Shown: positions 60,292-64,000 of the stretch, in pieces | How positions within the stretch are numbered: the stretch's first letter is position 1 | Layout of the letters: each line of letters begins with the position of its first letter | From: Vibrio profundi | GTDB taxonomy: Bacteria > Pseudomonadota > Gammaproteobacteria > Enterobacterales > Vibrionaceae | Length of the DNA stretch: 64,000 bases | Assembly: GCF_005281835.1 (NCBI RefSeq) | Contig: NZ_RZIS01000013.1 | Coordinates: 24,375 to 88,374, forward strand | Reading direction: 5' to 3' | Program-made: the position numbers and the translations under genes | The notes under the pieces: model-generated | What the model saw: the letters and a program-made list of their open reading frames with translations, nothing else | The model's database searches: none | Told to the model about the DNA's origin: nothing

Positions 60292-61800
60292 TTAACGAAA
60301 ACTTGGGATAATCGCGGGTATGCCAGGTAGGAGGCCAACCAACGCCATCACACTTGTTAGTACAATGAACATAATGCCAGGCAGCACCCAACGGCTCATT
60401 TTACTCAGCTCGCCACTACGCTCTTTACAACCAACTAAGCCTAAGTTGTCTAACAGCATGGTTAGCGACCAACCAAATGCTGGGTTAACGAGAGCAGAAG
60501 AAAATACGACAATCGCAGCCGACTGAGTGGTCTTCCCTTCACGTGTCATCTCCATTCCAGCTTCCAGCAAAGGCACGAATACCCCAACAATAAGTGCAAC
60601 ACAAAGCACAGGTTGCCAGATAGCTAAATCCATTGGGTAGCCCCAAACAGCAGCTATGATACAGAATAGAGCCGTCAGCAAAGCACCAGCAGGAATAGGA
60701 CGCTTAGCAATCGCCGCCGGCACGATGTAAGTCCCCCAAGAAGAAGTAAAGTTAGTACCACCTAGCAAAGAACCGAACGTTTGACGAATTGAAGCTGTGG
60801 TCATAGTGTCATCAATATTCATGTGTACTTTTTCAGTACGCTCTGGATAGCTGATTTTTTGGAATACTTGATGCCCTAAGAAGTCTGGCGACCACATCGC
60901 CACCGCTAAAATCGCAAACGGTAATACCACCATAAAGTGTTCAATCGTAGGTAAACCAAGCATCCAGCCTGTATTTTCACCCCACCAATACATAGGGTTC
61001 ATATTGGGTAAACCAGGTTCGGTTTGAAAAGAAAACGGTGCGCCCATGGCAAAAGCTAACGTACCACCTAGCAAGCAACTAAGCGGGACGGCTAACCAAC
61101 GCTTGCGAAAATGCTCCAGTAACGCATACAAAATAATGGTGCAAAAAATCACGACAAAAGCGATGTGGCTCATACCGATTCCCTCTGCCCAAGCAAATAG
61201 CTTCTTAACTTGAGAGACGGTTCCGACAAAACCAAGGTAAAGCAGCAATCCTCCACACACGCCTTTGCTGGTAAGGTTTGCCAACATACTGCCACCTTTA
61301 CTGATGGCTAAGAGCAAGCCAAAGGCACCGATCAGTAAACCAAAGGCCATCGGGTGACCACCAGCAGCTACAACGATAGGAATTAATGGGATGAGAGGGC
61401 CATGTGTACCTGCCAGGTTAGCCGTCGGCAATAGAAAACCAGAGAAAAGAATAATGAACACCGAGGCAATGAGTAATTCATAACGAACATTTTCTAGAAT
61501 AAAGCCTTCATTTAGCCCGAGAGCCCCTGCAAACGTTGCTGCAATAGCGCCAACCATAACCACCTTACCAATGGTTGCAGCCATCGCTGGGATAGTGTCT
61601 TCTATCTCAAATCGATAATCTTTAAACGGTAAATTTGGACGCCATCGCTTCGGCGCCATGATTTGTAATTCGTGCTCTAGATACTGTTCGCGCGATTCAA
61701 ACTCAGAGCTTGGTTTGTGTTGTTGTTCATAGGTGAGTTCATCCTCATTGGCTTGAGGCTTATCTGTTCGTATATGTACGGACTCTAAAGTACTGCTCAT
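60292..61800 (-). CDS. DUF3360 family membrane permease
   Basis: Start at the Met 61800 rather than 61815, because AAAGGA precedes it; about 502 residues. A hydrophilic N-terminus (about 1-65) with charged and Gln residues (DELTYEQQHKPSS) precedes 11-13 hydrophobic segments. Motifs such as LAGTHGPLIPLIP and SLLGGTNFTSSWGTYIVPAA resemble the loop regions of SLC26/UraA-type transporters. The family is DUF3360, found in marine gammaproteobacteria, with no known substrate. It is beside, but convergent with, the catabolic operon, so a link is not implied. The upstream 560 bases contain no gene. Confidence 0.82.
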   Translation of the reverse strand: MSSTLESVHIRTDKPQANEDELTYEQQHKPSSEFESREQYLEHELQIMAPKRWRPNLPFKDYRFEIEDTIPAMAATIGKVVMVGAIAATFAGALGLNEGFILENVRYELLIASVFIILFSGFLLPTANLAGTHGPLIPLIPIVVAAGGHPMAFGLLIGAFGLLLAISKGGSMLANLTSKGVCGGLLLYLGFVGTVSQVKKLFAWAEGIGMSHIAFVVIFCTIILYALLEHFRKRWLAVPLSCLLGGTLAFAMGAPFSFQTEPGLPNMNPMYWWGENTGWMLGLPTIEHFMVVLPFAILAVAMWSPDFLGHQVFQKISYPERTEKVHMNIDDTMTTASIRQTFGSLLGGTNFTSSWGTYIVPAAIAKRPIPAGALLTALFCIIAAVWGYPMDLAIWQPVLCVALIVGVFVPLLEAGMEMTREGKTTQSAAIVVFSSALVNPAFGWSLTMLLDNLGLVGCKERSGELSKMSRWVLPGIMFIVLTSVMALVGLLPGIPAIIPSFR

Positions 61801-62366
61801 TTTGATTCCTTTCATTCACACTCTAAGGTGTGTTGTTCCAACAAACGTTATTTAGTCGCGGCACGATGTTTTAATGCAGCGGTCATCTATATATTTCCCA
61901 TAAAAACCAACTCGGCATATTCGAATTATTTATAGGTCACAAGCATTATTAAAGACTTTAGAAAACCCATTCTTAAGCGAGTATCTAACAACAAAGTGCT
62001 GAGGCATTCTTATTATCTAACCCTCTGTTCAATAGATATAAAACACCGTTATCTAACTAAAAATAATCTTTATAATTCAGTCAGTAATACTCTATACCAA
62101 CCTTAAAAGAACAAACAGACGTTGATAGTTAGACATTAGTCGTAGCGTGTTAGGGCTAGTATTAGAAACTCTAGATAAGACTTATCGATTTATTTATAAA
62201 TAATTCATTTAAACAATGAGCAAATAACCTTCAAAAAGAAGCAGTGTGGTTCCATAAAGAAATCACAACAATGACTAGACTAATGGATAAATAACAGACT
62301 TGATTAAGTCAGTCAGGGGAAGGTTTTATACTCAAAACAAATGCTGGGGCACATTTTGATCAATCT
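61801..62366. other. Intergenic region between DUF3360 gene and integron array
   Basis: About 565 AT-rich bases with no convincing gene. It includes the DUF3360 promoter. It may also contain decayed cassette sequence, as it borders the array end, but I could not recognise an attC here. Confidence 0.45.
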
Positions 62367-62492
62367 ATGTCGACTAGCTCAAGTCCGGACATAAGTTACC
62401 TAGGGGAATTACCCAATACAACTTTCTCAGAGTTAGAAAAAGTATCAGGTGATCTTGAATTAGATGCTAAGGGACGGGGTTATGTGGGATAA
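62367..62492 (+). pseudogene. Short open frame, possible gene fragment at the array edge
   Basis: A 41-codon frame from ATG 62367 ends in TAA at 62490-62492, and stays open upstream to 62304 without another start. The translation (SPDISYLGELPNTTFSELEK...) has protein-like composition and heptad-like Leu spacing. No ribosome binding site is seen. It is on the strand opposite to the cassette genes and probably is a remnant of a gene cut by the array boundary. I do not recognise the parent. Confidence 0.3.
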
Positions 62493-62520
62493 GAATAGCG
62501 CCAAAAAGTAACTATTAACG

Positions 62521-62539
62521 CCATAGTCTCTTGTTATGT
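62521..62539 (-). repeat. Left half of an attC-like site (array terminus)
   Basis: On the minus strand ACATAAC (62539-62533) overlaps the stop codon of the nuclease-like cassette gene, followed by AAG and AGACTATGG. This is the order R''-spacer-L'' seen in the two complete sites. A partner, ACATAAG with CCTAGGGG at 62389-62406, pairs poorly. The site is either degenerate (62389-62539) or truncated. Confidence 0.4.
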
Positions 62540-63118
62540 ATTGGGGTTCCAACCTGAAGCTTTGACGAGCTGTAATAGCCTACCAATTTCAGATGAAGCC
62601 ATCGTGGTACCTAAGCTTGGATACAACTCTTCAAGAATGTCGGAAAAAGTTAAAACTTTAATTGGGCCTCCAATAGAGTTCAAAAATTTAGGATACTGTT
62701 CCCACACAGTTCGATCACCCTTTAAAAGAGTAACTGCTGTAACATAGGTGAATTGTTTCGAACCTGTAATGTCATAGACAGCTTTCTTAAACGCTTCACT
62801 CCACTTGGGCTCCGTAAGCTCTCTAAATCCCTTCCAAGCAGCCCTCCCACTGACTGTTTTATTCTCTTCAATCTGCGTGATTTTCTGTTGAGGGTTAAAC
62901 CCTTTTTGCCAGCTCTTACAACTAACCGCAATAACCTTTTCAGGGCCAGATGCTAAAGGATTTATAGCCAATACATCTATATCGCTATGATTTGAGTCTA
63001 GGTTTTTGACATAATCAGGGTGATCTAAACGAGGCTTAAATTTGATATTATGACGGGTAAAGTAACCTTTATGCTGCAAGTAATCATCGACTAACTGTTC
63101 TAAAATATCTTCTTTCAT
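62534..63118 (-). CDS. Cassette gene: restriction-endonuclease-fold candidate
   Basis: This is a 194-residue protein. The Met at 63118 is chosen since GAGG precedes it by 8 bases and the longer frame would run into the attC site. A PD-(D/E)xK-like core is visible: SDIDVLAI (Asp48), then VIAVSCKSW, with Ser66-Cys-Lys68 in place of the usual Glu-x-Lys. The N-terminal helix has EQLVDDYL with Glu and Asp that may support it. Such a fold suits a nuclease or a nuclease-derived regulator. It carries no obvious partner gene. It is expressed from a cassette promoter or the integron promoter, and its stop lies in the next attC. Toxin, defence or restriction roles are all open. Confidence 0.6.
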   Translation of the reverse strand: MKEDILEQLVDDYLQHKGYFTRHNIKFKPRLDHPDYVKNLDSNHSDIDVLAINPLASGPEKVIAVSCKSWQKGFNPQQKITQIEENKTVSGRAAWKGFRELTEPKWSEAFKKAVYDITGSKQFTYVTAVTLLKGDRTVWEQYPKFLNSIGGPIKVLTFSDILEELYPSLGTTMASSEIGRLLQLVKASGWNPNT

Positions 63119-63139
63119 CCACCATACCTCAAACCATAT

Positions 63140-63264
63140 ACATAACGCCTGCATAACACGTTTACTGCTATACAATTATACTTAAAATTGACATCTTAAA
63201 ACGAGAAATACCCGACAACCTGAAATACCGAGTGTAGTAAATCGTGTTGATGCATTTGTTATGT
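63140..63264 (-). repeat. attC recombination site between two cassettes
   Basis: On the minus strand the outer boxes are ACATAAC (63264-63258) and GTTATGT (63146-63140), and the inner arms TGCATCAACACG and CGTGTTATGCA pair with one extra base bulged out, as in functional attC sites. The 125-base length and 3-base spacers (AAA, GGC) are normal. The stop codon of the upstream cassette gene is inside the first box. Confidence 0.88.
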
Positions 63265-63735
63265 ACGTTCGAATTTTATTTGAGGACTAGTAACACTATC
63301 AGTACCTGCATTGCGAAATGAAAAATAACCGTCAAGTTCAAAACCATTTCTTATTGATTTTAGATACATAGCCCCACCTGAAAAGATTTTTTTATCCTTA
63401 CTCTGTGTATTAAGCGTTAAGTAATTTTCCCAGTAACTGCCCTTTATATCAAAATCTATATTTTCAACCATATCACCGCTTCTGCTACTAAAGTGCATAG
63501 AACCACTAATACTGTGAGCGTTTTGCTGTAGAACTAATGACATTTTTGTTTCAGCACCATTATCATCATCTTTGTACTCTGCAACCCAAGAACCTGAAAC
63601 ATCAGCCCCTTGATAGCGCATTTTTTGCCAAAATGGTACGACTACATTTACCCAGAACTGTTTTATTAATGACAACAACAAAGCTGTTAGTACACCAACA
63701 AAAACCCCTATCGTTATTGTTTCTAGATTTTCCAT
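63259..63735 (-). CDS. Cassette gene: membrane-anchored beta-rich protein
   Basis: This 158-residue protein has one N-terminal membrane helix (about 6-28: TITIGVFVGVLTALLLSLI) and a soluble part of about 120 residues predicted to be a small beta barrel or sandwich: VSGSWVAEY, TKMSLVLQQ, SISGSMHFS, NIDFDIKGSYW, YLTLNTQS and FELDGYFSF alternate with turns. GSW at the start of the barrel and the pattern of strands recall membrane beta-barrel effectors of some anti-phage systems (for example Cap15), but this is a resemblance by eye only. I do not know a family for it. The start has a GGTAAG-type weak ribosome binding site, and the stop lies in the attC. Confidence 0.65.
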   Translation of the reverse strand: MENLETITIGVFVGVLTALLLSLIKQFWVNVVVPFWQKMRYQGADVSGSWVAEYKDDDNGAETKMSLVLQQNAHSISGSMHFSSRSGDMVENIDFDIKGSYWENYLTLNTQSKDKKIFSGGAMYLKSIRNGFELDGYFSFRNAGTDSVTSPQIKFERT

Positions 63736-63757
63736 ACTATTTTCTTACCTACCAAGT

Positions 63758-63880
63758 ACATAAGCGCGTTAAGTGGTGAACAACGCCAACCACCAAACTT
63801 AACCATTGCACCCTAAACACTTAAGCCAACTTGAACCAAAACCGCCAAGCGTTGTGAATCCGCCTTAAACACCTTGTATG
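63758..63880 (-). repeat. attC recombination site at the right edge
   Basis: On the minus strand inner arms CAACGC and GCGTTG pair, with GTTTAAGGCGG and CCACTTAAC as the next arms, and outer boxes CATACAA (63880-63874) and CTTATGT (63764-63758), which pair imperfectly. Length is 123 bases. It is the type seen in V. parahaemolyticus-like superintegrons. Confidence 0.82.
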
Positions 63881-64000
63881 GATAATAAGCACTCCAATCG
63901 GGTAAGGTGAGACCCAGACTTTAGCTGCAACTAAAGTTCTTCTATCTGGTAGTTCGATTAAATGATGGCTCCTCTATCGAGAGACCGGTAACAAGTACGA
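63881..64000 (-). other. Part of a further cassette, gene not resolved
   Basis: A minus-strand frame (VLVTGLSIEEPSFNRTTR then stop) enters from the window edge and ends at about 63944, but the other frames stop sooner and I cannot choose with 120 bases. An inverted repeat ACTTTAG/CTAAAGT lies at 63917-63936. Confidence 0.3.

Noticed and set aside
61980..62160. Possible attC remnants between DUF3360 and the array (GTTAG/CTAAC-type boxes)
   Set aside because: Boxes are present singly, but no pairing inner arms were found.
63917..63936. Inverted repeat ACTTTAG/CTAAAGT at the right edge
   Set aside because: It has no T-run and no attC-like boxes; I cannot assign it a function, so it is only mentioned in the partial cassette entry.

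Overview
The window looks like a chromosomal segment of a marine Vibrio (inference). The support is: moderate GC content; a c-di-GMP-I (GEMM) riboswitch ahead of a chitinase-like gene; many diguanylate cyclase, EAL and chemotaxis genes; a DUF3360 permease; and, at the right edge, the end of a superintegron-type cassette array with folded attC sites. Their sequence resembles the repeats I associate with the V. parahaemolyticus/V. alginolyticus group. No tRNA, rRNA, CRISPR array, prophage or insertion sequence was seen.

Layout. 1-9.9 kb is mostly core or household genes: the 5' part of dbpA, an orphan prepilin, an M3 peptidase, an ETHE1-like hydrolase, a beta-barrel protein, a GNAT enzyme, D-lactate dehydrogenase, a DUF1971 protein and ferredoxin-NADP reductase. 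A likely small RNA or attenuated leader lies at 2667-2745. 10-15.2 kb holds an M14 carboxypeptidase, a YkgJ-type protein, a YceK-type lipoprotein, a RecX-like repeat protein and a ModF-like ABC protein. 15.5-22.7 kb holds the GEMM riboswitch with a secreted GH18 protein, a DUF2860 outer-membrane protein, a FhuA-like TonB receptor with Fur boxes, and an AraC-GyrI regulator. 23-43 kb is a signalling region: a GAF-GGDEF cyclase; an EAL-CheW-MCP operon; a second MCP; an NMT1-PAS-PAS-GGDEF-EAL hybrid; and another GGDEF-EAL protein. Set among these are an orphan TadG-TadE-TadE operon and a LysR-dgcN-dgcA module for D-glutamate use. 43-48.3 kb holds an orphan PstS, a cupin-XRE regulator with benE and paired palindromic operators, a regulator of unknown target, a small lipoprotein and a DUF899 protein.

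48.3-60 kb is a coherent catabolic locus in two divergent units around a LysR regulator that has two DNA-binding domains. The leftward unit encodes a DUF1932 dehydrogenase, a Gfo/Idh/MocA dehydrogenase and an aldo/keto reductase. The rightward unit encodes a TRAP transporter (P, Q, M), an AEC-family permease, a second Gfo/Idh/MocA dehydrogenase and a QuiC1-like 3-dehydroshikimate dehydratase fused to a VOC/HPPD-like domain. The gene set fits uptake and oxidation of a cyclic polyol acid (quinate, shikimate or a relative), but the substrate is not shown by the sequence.

60.3-61.8 kb is the DUF3360 permease. From about 62.4 kb to the right edge is the integron array: two cassette genes transcribed leftward (a nuclease-fold candidate and a membrane-anchored beta-rich protein) and two well-formed attC sites. 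A half-preserved site marks what is probably the end of the array furthest from the integrase, which should lie to the right of the window.
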